The translations under genes and the position numbers were made by a program. From positions 113,936 to 177,935 of the forward strand of contig CAIZNI010000029.1 in the NCBI GenBank assembly GCA_903934295.1: 64,000 nt of DNA, read 5' to 3'. Shown here piece after piece: positions 40,273 through 48,321 of this stretch. The notes below the pieces were generated by a model, which saw only the letters and a list, made by a program, of their open reading frames with translations, ran no database searches and had not been told where the DNA came from. The stretch is from an uncultured beta proteobacterium (GTDB taxonomy: Bacteria; Pseudomonadota; Gammaproteobacteria; Burkholderiales; Burkholderiaceae_E). Every line of letters starts with the position of its first letter. The first letter of the stretch is position 1.

Positions 40273-40328
40273 CTGGGCGCCGGGCCGTGGGCGCTCGGCG
40301 GTGGGCGCCGGGCGGTGGGCGCTGGAGC
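40273..40328. repeat. 14-base tandem repeat between convergent genes
   Basis: Four imperfect units: CTGGGCGCCGGGCC (40273), GTGGGCGCTCGGCG (40287), GTGGGCGCCGGGCG (40301), GTGGGCGCTGGAGC (40315). They fill most of the gap between the enoyl-CoA hydratase and DUF3429 genes. Confidence 0.8.
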
Positions 40329-40337
40329 GCCGGGGTG

Positions 40338-40802
40338 CTAGGCGGTGGCGGGCGCCGCCGCGACCGCCAGCAGCGAGCAGACGGCGACCAGCGTGAGCTG
40401 CGCGCGCAGCCGCATGAAGCCGGCGTGCCAGGGCTGAGCGTGATCGGCGGCGTACAGGCGACGGTCCACGCGCCAGGCCAGCAGCAGACCTGCGGCCAGC
40501 ACAGGCAGTGCGATGCGCAGCGGCAGCATCAGGGCCACCCACGCCCACAGCGACGGCAGCACGCTCCACACCAGCACGAGCGGCGAGCCGGCCCCGGCAC
40601 GCCCCGCGGCGGCCTCGGCCGCCAGCCCGCGTCCCCAGTGCAGCGCGCCGACAAACGCGAGAATGACCGCGCCGTACTGGGCCTGCGCGAGGGCCGCCCG
40701 CGACGCCAGGGCAGGACCGGCAACCCAGGCCGCCAGCGCCAGTCCGACGAAGGGCACGAGCCCGCCGTAGCCCAGCAGCCGGCGCCAGTCGTGGGTGCTC
40801 AC
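40338..40802 (-). CDS. DUF3429 membrane protein
   Basis: 154 residues, about five hydrophobic segments. Family segments are LLGYGGLVPFVGLALAAWVA, AVILAFVGALHWGRGLA and VWSVLPSLWAWVAL. The function of the family is unknown. GTG at 40802 overlaps the metW stop (GTGA), so it is the third gene of the metX-metW operon, presumably controlled by the same riboswitch; this links it loosely to methionine supply. Confidence 0.85.
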   Translation of the reverse strand: MSTHDWRRLLGYGGLVPFVGLALAAWVAGPALASRAALAQAQYGAVILAFVGALHWGRGLAAEAAAGRAGAGSPLVLVWSVLPSLWAWVALMLPLRIALPVLAAGLLLAWRVDRRLYAADHAQPWHAGFMRLRAQLTLVAVCSLLAVAAAPATA

Positions 40803-41452
40803 CGCCGCGCGAACCGGTAGATCGCCTGGGTGGCGCGCCAGCTCGCGAACAGGTGCACCGGCCGGCCGTTGGCGAGGAAGGCGCGCCCGGTCACCGTCAG
40901 CCCGAGCCGCGCGAGCAGGTCCTCGAAATCGCGCAGGGTGGCCAGGTGCAGGTTGGGCGTGTCGTACCACTGGTAAGGCATCTCGCTGGACACCGGCATG
41001 CGCCCGCGCAGCAGCGACCAGGCGTGGAACCAGTGGCCGAAATTGGGGAACGACACCACCGCCTCGCGCCCGACCACGCTCATGTCGCGCAGCACGCTCT
41101 CGGTCTTGTAGGTGGCCTGGATGGCCATCGAGGACACCACCACATCGAACTGGCTCGCCCCGAACATGTCCAGCCCGGCCTCGATGTTCTGCTGCACCAC
41201 ATCGACGCCGCGGCGCACGCAGGCCAGCACCGCGGCATCGTCGATCTCGACGCCGTAGCCCTGGCAGCCCTTGCTCGATTTCAGGTGATCGAGCAGGGCG
41301 CCGTCGCCGCAACCCAGGTCGAGGATGCGCGCGCCCGGCTTGATCCAGCCCGCGATCAGCGCCAGGTCGGGACGCAGCCGGCTGTCGCGCCCGAGGGTGG
41401 CAGGCGTGACCGGCAGGGTGGCCCCGGCCCGGGTTCCGGGTATCGCGCTCAT
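40799..41452 (-). CDS. metW: Methionine biosynthesis protein MetW
   Basis: 217 residues with a class I SAM methyltransferase-like fold: IKPGARILDLGCGDGALLDHL, GYGVEIDDAAVLACVRRGVDVVQ region, and the MetW-typical SSMAIQATYKTESVLRDM and FPNFGHWFHAWSLLRGRMP. MetW works with MetX in acylation of homoserine in bacteria that keep the pair together. ATG at 41452 lies 22 bases after the metX stop. Confidence 0.95.
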   Translation of the reverse strand: MSAIPGTRAGATLPVTPATLGRDSRLRPDLALIAGWIKPGARILDLGCGDGALLDHLKSSKGCQGYGVEIDDAAVLACVRRGVDVVQQNIEAGLDMFGASQFDVVVSSMAIQATYKTESVLRDMSVVGREAVVSFPNFGHWFHAWSLLRGRMPVSSEMPYQWYDTPNLHLATLRDFEDLLARLGLTVTGRAFLANGRPVHLFASWRATQAIYRFARR

Positions 41453-41474
41453 GCGATCGCTCCTGGTGCCGCGC

Positions 41475-42635
41475 TCATGCGAGCGTCGCCGCCACGCGCT
41501 CGAAATACGAGCGCAGCAGCGCGTGGTACTGCGGGTCGTCGAGCAGGAAGGCGTCGTGGCCATGCGGCGCGTCGATCTCGGCGTAGGTGACCGCGCGCCG
41601 GTTGGCCAGCAGCGCCTGCACGATCTCGCGGCTGCGCGCCGGCGAGAAGCGCCAGTCGGTGGTGAACGAGGCGATCAGGAACTGCGCACTGGCCGGTGCC
41701 AGCGCCGCCGCCAGGTCGCCGCCATGCACCGCGGCCGGATCGAAATAATCGAGCGCACGGGTGATGAGCAGATAGGTGTTGGCGTCGAAGTAGGTCGAGA
41801 ATTTCTCTCCCTGGTAACGCAGGTAGGACTCGATCTCGAACTCGACCTCGAAACCGAAATCATAGCCATCACCCTCGGCGCGTCCGCGGCGCATGCGCCC
41901 GAAGCGCTCGGCCATCACGTCGTCGGACAGGTAGGTGATGTGACCGATCATCCGCGCCACCTGCAGGCCGCGCCGCGGCACCACGCCATGGTCGTAGAAG
42001 CGGCCGCCGTGGAACTCGGGGTCGGTGATGATCGCGCGCCGCGCGACCTCGTTGAAGGCGATGTTCTGGGCCGACAGCTTGGGGGTGGAGGCGACCGCGA
42101 TGCAGTGCGCGACCCGCGCCGGGTACAGGATCGACCAGGCCAGCGCCTGCATGCCGCCGAGGCTGCCGCCCATCACCGCCGCGAAGCGCTCGATGCCCAG
42201 CACATCGGCCAGCCGGGCCTGGGCATGAACCCAGTCCTCGACGGTGATGACCGGAAAATCGGGCCCGTAGCGCAGGCCGGTCGCCGGATTGATCGACATC
42301 GGGCCGGTCGAGCCGAAGCAGCTGCCCAGGTTGTTGACCCCGATCACGAAGAACCGGCGGGTGTCCAGCGGCTTGCCGGGTCCCACCATGTTGTCCCACC
42401 AGCCGACGCTGCCGGCATCGCCCTCGTGCAGCCCCGCGACATGGTGCGAGGCGTTCAGCGCGTGACACACCAGCACCGCGTTGGAGCGGCTGGCATCGAG
42501 TTCGCCGTAGGTTTCGTAGACGAGCTCGTAGCCGGACAGTTGCGCGCCGCTGGCCAGCGGCAGCGGGCCCTCGAAGAACTGGCGGCGCGGCGTGACGACG
42601 CCGACCGAATCGGGCGCGAGGGCCGGCGCGGGCAT
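41475..42635 (-). CDS. metX: Homoserine O-acyltransferase MetX
   Basis: 386 residues from the ATG at 42635; a GTG at 42680 would add 15 residues but lies next to a T-tract and lacks a ribosome site. Alpha/beta-hydrolase fold: [26 protein letters not shown], nucleophile [10 protein letters not shown], acid in [12 protein letters not shown], histidine in [12 protein letters not shown]. It acylates homoserine in the first committed step of methionine synthesis; whether acetyl- or succinyl-CoA is used cannot be told by name, and relatives in this group with MetW often use succinyl-CoA. It is preceded by a SAM-II riboswitch. Confidence 0.94.
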   Translation of the reverse strand: MPAPALAPDSVGVVTPRRQFFEGPLPLASGAQLSGYELVYETYGELDASRSNAVLVCHALNASHHVAGLHEGDAGSVGWWDNMVGPGKPLDTRRFFVIGVNNLGSCFGSTGPMSINPATGLRYGPDFPVITVEDWVHAQARLADVLGIERFAAVMGGSLGGMQALAWSILYPARVAHCIAVASTPKLSAQNIAFNEVARRAIITDPEFHGGRFYDHGVVPRRGLQVARMIGHITYLSDDVMAERFGRMRRGRAEGDGYDFGFEVEFEIESYLRYQGEKFSTYFDANTYLLITRALDYFDPAAVHGGDLAAALAPASAQFLIASFTTDWRFSPARSREIVQALLANRRAVTYAEIDAPHGHDAFLLDDPQYHALLRSYFERVAATLA

Positions 42636-42685
42636 CGACGGCGAACCGGTGGGGGCGTCGGACGAAGGCAAGGGTGGCACAGACG

Positions 42686-42720
42686 AAAAACCCGACCAGC
42701 TGGATGTCGGCTGCGTCGGG
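42686..42720 (-). terminator. Terminator-like hairpin between SAM-II riboswitch and metX
   Basis: On the minus strand CCCGAC (42720-42715) or the inner CCGAC (42710-42706) can pair with GTCGGG (42696-42691), directly followed by TTTTT. The two possible 5' arms are mutually exclusive. This is the only hairpin-plus-T-tract noticed in the window and suggests transcriptional attenuation. Confidence 0.6.
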
Positions 42721-42737
42721 CTGGGTGGGAGAACCGC

Positions 42738-42796
42738 TCCCCGCCGCTTTAGCCGTATTTATCAAGCGCCCGCAAGCTGATCGTCAAATCGGCGCA
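42738..42796 (-). promoter_or_regulatory. SAM-II riboswitch upstream of metX
   Basis: The minus strand reads GCGCCGATTTGACGATC, then AGCTTGCGGGCGCTTGATAA, then ATACGGCTAAAGCGGCGG. This follows the SAM-II aptamer consensus: P1 arms GCGCC/GGCGC, the CUGAUUUAA-like 5' loop, GCAAGCGC-like segment, UGAUAAAU and GGCUAAA forming the pseudoknot. Its 5' end coincides with the start site predicted from the promoter. It should bind S-adenosylmethionine and lower metX-metW expression when methionine is plentiful. Confidence 0.87.
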
Positions 42797-42803
42797 ACCC
42801 GCA

Positions 42804-42832
42804 AGACTAAGGACCACCCCCGACAGTGTCAA
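42804..42832 (-). promoter_or_regulatory. Strong sigma70 promoter of the metX operon
   Basis: Consensus -35 TTGACA (42832-42827) and -10 TAGTCT (42809-42804) with 17-base spacing on the minus strand. Transcription would begin near 42797, so the leader starts with the SAM-II aptamer. Confidence 0.75.
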
Positions 42833-42953
42833 GCCGGGGGGCTTCCCGACGGCGCGGGGGCGGCAGGGACGGCGGGCGCGCGCTATGCTCGACGCCGCGC
42901 GACGCAGCCCCTGCACCCGCTCCCCCGCCCACCCCATCGACACGAGACCCGCC

Positions 42954-44642
42954 ATGACCGGATGGAAAGACAGATCGGCCGCGACCTTCGAACCTGAAAA
43001 GCAACCGGCCCGCGGCTCGCGCGGCATGGTGGTGACCAATCACCCGCTGGCCAGCGCGGCCGGCGCCGAGATGCTGGCCGCCGGCGGCAACGCGGTGGAC
43101 GCGGCGGTCAGCGCGCTGTTCACCCTGACGGTGGTCGAGCCGATGATGGTCGGCATCCTGGGCGGGGGCTTCGCCCACCTGCGCCTGCCCGACGGCACCC
43201 AGACCATCCTGGAGGGCCAGGGTCGCTGCCCGCTGGCGGTCGGGCCCGACACCTTCATCCCCGACCCCGACGCGGCACCGGGCATGCTGGACGCGGTGGG
43301 CCGGCGCAACAGCGTCGGACGCGCCTCGGTCGCCACGCCCGGCAACCTGATGGCCTGGTGCGAGATGCTGGCGCGCCACGGCTCGATGTCGCTGGCCGAC
43401 GTGGTCGAACCGGCGATCCGCCACGCGTCCCGGGGCTTCGCCGCGACCGCCTACCTGGCCGACTGCGTGGGCGACTGCGCCGCCGACCTCGCCCAGGATC
43501 CGGAGATCGCACGGATTTTCCTGCCGGGCGGCGTGCCGATCCGGGCCGGCGCGCGGGTGATCAACGCCGACTACGCCCAGACGCTGGCCACCGTGGTCCG
43601 AGAAGGGCCGGCCGCGCTCTACCAGGGCGCGCTCGGCGCGACCCTGGCCAGCGACATGGCGCGCCACGGCGCCTATCTGAGCGAAGCCGACCTGCGCGGC
43701 TACCGGACCCACGACCTGGCCGTGCTGCGCAGCACCTACCGGGGCTTCGAGATCAGCGGCCCGCCGCCGCCCTGCGCCGGCCCCCTGCACATCGGCCAGA
43801 TGCTGGGCATCCTCGAGGGCTTCGACATCGGCGCCGACGGCTTCGGCACGCCCGACAACCTGCACCGGCTCGCCGAGGCGATGCGGATCGCCTTCGCCGA
43901 CCGCGCCGCCTCGACCGCCGACCCCGATTTCGTGCCGGTGCCGGTGGCGCAACTGCTCTCGCCCGACTACGCGGCGCGCCGGCGCAGCGAGATCGACATG
44001 GCGCATACCCGCGACTGGTCACCCGGCGTGGTGCCCGGCGAAGGCGCCAACACCACGCACCTGACGGTGGCCGACCGCGACGGGCGCATCGTGTGCGCCA
44101 CCCAGACGATCAACTCGCTGTTCGGCGCCCGCTACATGGTGCCGGGCACCGGCATGATTCCGAACAACTACCTCTACGTCTTCAATCCCCGGCCGGGGCT
44201 GGCCAACTCGCTGGCGCCCGGCAAGCGGGTGACCTCGTCGATGGCGCCGCTGATCGTGCTGCGCGACGGCAAGCCGCAATTCGCGCTCGGACTGCCGGGT
44301 GGCCTGCGGATCTTTCCCTCGGCCATGCAGGGCGTGATCAACCTGATCGACCACCAGATGAGCCTGCAGGAGGCGGTCGAGGCGCCGCGGGTGTGGACCC
44401 AGGGCTTCGCCCTCGAGATCGAACCGCGGATATCGGACGCGGCCGCCGCCGAACTGGGCCGTCGCGGCCATGCGGTGCAGCGGGTGCCCAACGTGGGTGG
44501 CGGGATGTGCGCGATCCGCTTTCACGAGAACGGAGACCTCGAAGGCGCAGCCTGCTGGCGCGCCGACGGCACGCCGATCGGGGTCGGCGGCGGCCCGGCG
44601 CGCAGCGGCGTGCGCTTCCTGCCGGAGGCGCGGCGCAACTGA
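42954..44642 (+). CDS. Gamma-glutamyltransferase family protein
   Basis: 562 residues of the Ntn-hydrolase family. Self-cleavage site EGANTTHLTVADRDG puts the nucleophile at Thr367. Other segments: GGNAVDAAVSALFTLTVVEP, GILGGGFAHLRL, TSSMAPLIVLRDGKP and LGLPGGLRIFPSAMQGV. No signal peptide, unlike periplasmic Ggt, and the usual RExxAP arginine loop is replaced by GRCPLAVGP. It therefore may hydrolyse something other than glutathione, as cephalosporin acylases and oxamate amidohydrolase do in this family. ATG at 42954. Confidence 0.88.
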   Translation: MTGWKDRSAATFEPEKQPARGSRGMVVTNHPLASAAGAEMLAAGGNAVDAAVSALFTLTVVEPMMVGILGGGFAHLRLPDGTQTILEGQGRCPLAVGPDTFIPDPDAAPGMLDAVGRRNSVGRASVATPGNLMAWCEMLARHGSMSLADVVEPAIRHASRGFAATAYLADCVGDCAADLAQDPEIARIFLPGGVPIRAGARVINADYAQTLATVVREGPAALYQGALGATLASDMARHGAYLSEADLRGYRTHDLAVLRSTYRGFEISGPPPPCAGPLHIGQMLGILEGFDIGADGFGTPDNLHRLAEAMRIAFADRAASTADPDFVPVPVAQLLSPDYAARRRSEIDMAHTRDWSPGVVPGEGANTTHLTVADRDGRIVCATQTINSLFGARYMVPGTGMIPNNYLYVFNPRPGLANSLAPGKRVTSSMAPLIVLRDGKPQFALGLPGGLRIFPSAMQGVINLIDHQMSLQEAVEAPRVWTQGFALEIEPRISDAAAAELGRRGHAVQRVPNVGGGMCAIRFHENGDLEGAACWRADGTPIGVGGGPARSGVRFLPEARRN

Positions 44643-44643
44643 G

Positions 44644-45564
44644 ATGGCGGCCGTGTCACCCCGCGCGATCGGCTGCCCGGTCTGCGGTGCGCCCACCGCG
44701 GTGGCGTTTCGCGTGCGCGGTCATGACATCCGCCGCTGCGCCGGCTGCACCCACCGGTTCAGCGCGGTCGAGACCGGCACCGGCGCCGACCATGTCCGCC
44801 GCGTCTACGGCGACCATTACTTCACCGGCGGGGGCGCCGGCTATCCCGACTACCTGGCCGATGGCGGGTTGCTGCGCGAGCGCGGCCGTGGCTACGCCCG
44901 GCTGATCGCCGGCGCGACGACGCCCGGGCGGGTGCTGGACATCGGCGCCGCTGCCGGGTTCGTGCTGCAGGGGCTGTGCGACGAAGGCTGGCGGGGCGCC
45001 GGCATCGAGCCCAACGCGACGATGGCGGCCCATGCCCGCGAACGGCTCGGGCTCGATGTCCGCACCGGGACGCTGGAGCAGGCCACCGGGTCGCCCGGCG
45101 AAGACCTGCCGGCGCCCGTCGGCGGCTTCGACCTGGTCACGATGATCCAGGTCGTCGCGCACTTCCATGACCTGCGAGAGGCCCTGGCCCGCGCGCAGGC
45201 GCTCACCGCGCCCGGCGGGCACTGGCTGATCGAAACCTGGGACAGCGCCAGCCTGAGCGCGCGTCTGCTGGGCCGGCACTGGCATGAATACAACCCGCCC
45301 AGTGTGCTGCATCAGTTCTCACGGGCCAGCCTGGTGAGCCTGGCCGCGCAGTTCGGGATGGCACCGGTGCAAAGCGGCCGCCCGGCCCGACGGATCAGCG
45401 GCGCGCACGCGAAATCGCTGCTGCGCCACCAGCTCGGCACGGGCGCGCTGGGGCGGCTGGCCAGTGCGGCGCTGGCGGTGGTGCCCGACCGGGTGTCGCT
45501 GCCCTACCCGGCCGATGATCTGTTCTGGATCCTGCTCAGAAAAGACTCTCGCGCAGGAAGATGA
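44644..45564 (+). CDS. SAM-dependent methyltransferase with N-terminal zinc ribbon
   Basis: 306 residues. N-terminal CxxC pairs (IGCPVCGAPT, IRRCAGCTHRF) resemble a zinc ribbon, and the SAM domain has GRVLDIGAAAGFVLQGL (motif I), AGIEPNATMAAHA and FDLVTMIQVVAHFHDLREAL. This layout is common for sugar or lipid-linked methyltransferases near polysaccharide genes. It starts 1 base after the Ggt-like stop and its last 29 bases overlap the convergent export gene, so it could modify the exopolysaccharide; substrate unknown. Confidence 0.87.
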   Translation: MAAVSPRAIGCPVCGAPTAVAFRVRGHDIRRCAGCTHRFSAVETGTGADHVRRVYGDHYFTGGGAGYPDYLADGGLLRERGRGYARLIAGATTPGRVLDIGAAAGFVLQGLCDEGWRGAGIEPNATMAAHARERLGLDVRTGTLEQATGSPGEDLPAPVGGFDLVTMIQVVAHFHDLREALARAQALTAPGGHWLIETWDSASLSARLLGRHWHEYNPPSVLHQFSRASLVSLAAQFGMAPVQSGRPARRISGAHAKSLLRHQLGTGALGRLASAALAVVPDRVSLPYPADDLFWILLRKDSRAGR

Positions 45565-46381
45565 GGTCGTCGGCGCGCACCGTTTCCTCGAGCCGGGGCT
45601 CGACCGGCGCGTCCATCCGGCCGGCGCTGTTGCGCCGCTGCAGGCGCACCCCGCGATCGGTGCCTCGGGCGGTCAGGCCACCGGCCTTGGCGATCGCCTG
45701 CGCCAGCGTCATGCCGCGCTCGATGGTGTACATGCCGGGACGCTGGACCTGGCCGTAGATGTAGTAGGCCGGCGCGCGCGGCACGAAGATCGAATCGCCC
45801 GGTCGCAGGACCTCATCGCGCACCGAGCCCGCGCCGCCGAACAGGTCGACGACATCGACCTGCAGGGTGACCGGCTGGCCGTCGCGTCGGGTGGCCAGCT
45901 GGATCACGTCGCCGCCCACCGCGCTCACGATGCCGCCGGCCTGGGCAAGCATCTCGCTCAGCCGGGTGCCCGAGAGCTCGAGCGGATAGCGTCCGGGTCG
46001 GGCGACGGCGCCCAGCACCGACACCTGCTGGCTGCGGTACTGGGTGATGTTGACCGAGACCTGCGGGTTCTGCAGAAAGCCGCCGTCGCGCAGCCGGGTG
46101 GCGATCAGCCGCTCGGCCTGCGCACCGGTGAGGCCGCCCAGGCGCACCGAGCCGATCAGCGGATAGGAGACCGCCCCCGACTCGGCGATGCGCAGGTCGA
46201 GCGACAGATCGGGCTGCTGGTAGACGCTGATCCGGATCACATCGGCCGGGCCCAGCACATAGTCGTCGGCCACGGCGGGACGGATCAGCGCTGCCAGCGC
46301 CAGCCAGCACAGCACGGTCATTCGCGCCAGCACCTGCAGTGCCCGGGTCGTGCGCACCCGCCGGTCGGACTTTCCTGTCAT
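45536..46381 (-). CDS. Polysaccharide export protein (Wza/EpsE type)
   Basis: 281 residues: signal segment (about 15-38, MTVLCWLALAALIRPAVADD), Poly_export domain (YVLGPADVIRISVYQQPDLS to VSVNITQYRSQQVSVLGAV) and SLBB repeats (ARPGRYPLELSGTRLSEML; QRPGMYTIERGMTLAQAI). It would form the outer-membrane/periplasmic export channel. No lipobox Cys is seen at the cleavage site, so lipidation typical of Wza is not evident. Last gene of the leftward EPS block. Confidence 0.92.
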   Translation of the reverse strand: MTGKSDRRVRTTRALQVLARMTVLCWLALAALIRPAVADDYVLGPADVIRISVYQQPDLSLDLRIAESGAVSYPLIGSVRLGGLTGAQAERLIATRLRDGGFLQNPQVSVNITQYRSQQVSVLGAVARPGRYPLELSGTRLSEMLAQAGGIVSAVGGDVIQLATRRDGQPVTLQVDVVDLFGGAGSVRDEVLRPGDSIFVPRAPAYYIYGQVQRPGMYTIERGMTLAQAIAKAGGLTARGTDRGVRLQRRNSAGRMDAPVEPRLEETVRADDLIFLRESLF

Positions 46382-46406
46382 CGGTTCGACCCCTCGTCGC
46401 TCATTG

Positions 46407-46859
46407 TCATCGCGCCCCTGTGCCACGCCAGCGCGCCGGCAGCCCGCGCGCCAGCCGGGTGAGACACCACAGCGCCAGCGCCGCCCCGGCCACATCGGCC
46501 GCCAGATCGGCCAGCCCGGCCTGCCGCCCGGCCAGGCCGAGCTGCGCCCACTCGTCGGCGGCACCGATCGCGGCCACCGCCAGCAGCACCAGCCAGGGTC
46601 GGCGGGCCTGCGCCATCAGCCAGAACAGCGTCGCGATCACCGCGAACACCGCCATGTGGGCAAGCTTATCCCAGGGCTCGGGCACCAGCCCGACCGCATA
46701 GGGCTGCGCGCCCTGGTGAAACAGCGCCAGGACCAGCACCAGCACCACACCGCCGGCGGCGATCCGGTGGCGCGGCGCGGGCTGCCAGCGCCGCACCGGC
46801 TCAGTCGAACCGGGCACGGACGAAGAGCGAGGTGATGTCGGCATCGAAGCTGAAGGCAC
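46407..46859 (-). CDS. VanZ-like membrane protein
   Basis: Up to 150 residues, with about four hydrophobic segments. VanZ-type motif EPWDKLAHMAVFAVIATLFW (conserved DKxxH) and AADEWAQLGLAGRQAGLADL match small VanZ-like proteins common in exopolysaccharide loci. Role unknown. The start is uncertain: GTG 46859 overlaps the barrel-protein gene by 59 bases, while ATG 46844 or GTG 46817 would shorten the overlap; none has a clear ribosome site. Confidence 0.82.
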   Translation of the reverse strand: MPSASMPTSPRSSSVPGSTEPVRRWQPAPRHRIAAGGVVLVLVLALFHQGAQPYAVGLVPEPWDKLAHMAVFAVIATLFWLMAQARRPWLVLLAVAAIGAADEWAQLGLAGRQAGLADLAADVAGAALALWCLTRLARGLPARWRGTGAR

Positions 46860-48201
46860 TGTAGTTGGAGGTGCGCCATTCGCGCCGATGGTCGGCGATC
46901 AGCGTGACCCGGCGCCAGGCCTCGTAGGCGGCCGACACGCCGATCGTGCGAACCCGGTCGCGCCGCTCCTCGGTCTGGCCGGTGGCGCTGAGCGGGTCGC
47001 CGCCGTAGCGGTAGCGGTCCCAGCCGGCGGTCGCGCCCAGCGTGAGCCGCGAAGTGACGCGCCACGACAGCGAGCCGCCGGTCTGCACCGCGTCGATGTA
47101 GTTGGGGCTGCCCAGCTGGATCGGTCCCAGATTGCGCCGCGCGTAGAGCTCGGCGCGCAGCGGGTCGGTCGGCTGCCACTGCCAGACGAAGGAGCCGGTG
47201 AGTCCGCTGAAATTGCGCACTGTCAGCGTGTCGAAACGACGCGCGGTGACGCCGACCTCGCCCACCAGACGGCTCGGTGCGCTGGGGCGCAGCGACAGGC
47301 GCAGCAGCGCGCTGCGATCGCGAAAGCCATTGTCCAGCGGCTGCGCCAGCGGGTCGCCCTGGGCGTCGAACTGCTGCGGGTTCGGAAACCGGCCGCGCAC
47401 CGTGCGGGCAACCAGCGAGACATCGGAGTCGGCGTTCGCGCCCTGCAGCCGAAACCCGGCTTCCAGGCCGGTCTGATCGAGATCGGTTTCGCGCAGATCG
47501 ACCGACGAATTGCGCCGGCTGACGAAGTCGGCGCCGGCGAAGGCCGACCAGCGGGCGCCGAACCGGTAACCGACGCTGGAGGCCAGCGCGTTCAGGTCGA
47601 GCAGGTTGCGGATCGCCCGGTTCTGGTTGGAGAAGGGATTCAGGAAGCGTTCGCTGCCCACCGAAACGGTTCCGTACCACTGGCGCCCGATCTGCCAGTT
47701 CAGCAGGCCGCCGGCGTTCCAGGCGACATGATCGAGATCGTCGAACCGGCGATAGGCGCTGGCGCCGAGGTCGGCCCACAGGGCCAGTTCCTGCGCGCCC
47801 AGGCGGCGATCGAACGCCGCCCGCAGGCCGGTGACGCTCACCGTGTCGGCACCGCTCAGACCGGGCTGCGCCTGCGCGGCCGATGCCGACAGCGCATAGA
47901 GATTGGAATGGTGACGCCAGCCCTGACGCACCGTCAGCGACAAGGGCGAGGGCTCGGACACGGTGTCGCTCGCCGGGGGCGGGGCGAGACGGTAGAACGG
48001 CCCGACCAGGCGGACACCGGCGGGCTCGGCCTGCAGGCGGGTCTCGTCGCGCACCATCGCGGCCGGCTCGGATTGGGCGCGGACCGGTGACCACCCGAGC
48101 GTCAGCACGGCCAGGGTCGTCGCGGCCACCGCGGCACGGCCGCGGCCACAGGCTCGATCAGGGGGATGTCGCACGCAGAGTCCTTCGGGATTCAGGCGCA
48201 T
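46801..48201 (-). CDS. EpsL-like outer membrane beta-barrel protein of the EPS locus
   Basis: 466 residues: N-terminal signal (about 20-44, AVAATTLAVLTLGWSPVRAQ) and repeated amphipathic strands ending in an aromatic residue (ITSLFVRARFD at the C-terminus). SLTVRQGWRHHSNLYAL at the mature start is like EpsL/putative exopolysaccharide barrel proteins. It would be an outer-membrane pore or anchor for polymer export. ATG at 48201 is followed by a further in-frame GTG. Divergent from the priming transferase across about 120 bases. Confidence 0.83.
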   Translation of the reverse strand: MRLNPEGLCVRHPPDRACGRGRAAVAATTLAVLTLGWSPVRAQSEPAAMVRDETRLQAEPAGVRLVGPFYRLAPPPASDTVSEPSPLSLTVRQGWRHHSNLYALSASAAQAQPGLSGADTVSVTGLRAAFDRRLGAQELALWADLGASAYRRFDDLDHVAWNAGGLLNWQIGRQWYGTVSVGSERFLNPFSNQNRAIRNLLDLNALASSVGYRFGARWSAFAGADFVSRRNSSVDLRETDLDQTGLEAGFRLQGANADSDVSLVARTVRGRFPNPQQFDAQGDPLAQPLDNGFRDRSALLRLSLRPSAPSRLVGEVGVTARRFDTLTVRNFSGLTGSFVWQWQPTDPLRAELYARRNLGPIQLGSPNYIDAVQTGGSLSWRVTSRLTLGATAGWDRYRYGGDPLSATGQTEERRDRVRTIGVSAAYEAWRRVTLIADHRREWRTSNYSAFSFDADITSLFVRARFD

Positions 48202-48321
48202 TTTGTCACTGAAGCGCGGGCACCGCCGTGCAATAGTCGGCGCGATCCCGAACACGCCCGGGCGCGCAGTCCGCATCGGACCTTCGCCAAGCCCCTTTCC
48301 CGTCAGTGCGCCACGGCCAGC

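Noticed and set aside
42635..42680. metX starting at the GTG at 42680
   Set aside because: It lies directly after the T-tract of the terminator-like hairpin without a ribosome site, and the added 15 residues are not family-like. It remains possible.
48202..48321. Sigma54-type promoter between the EpsL-like and priming transferase genes
   Set aside because: GGCAC and TTGCA-like fragments occur but not with the -24/-12 spacing on either strand.
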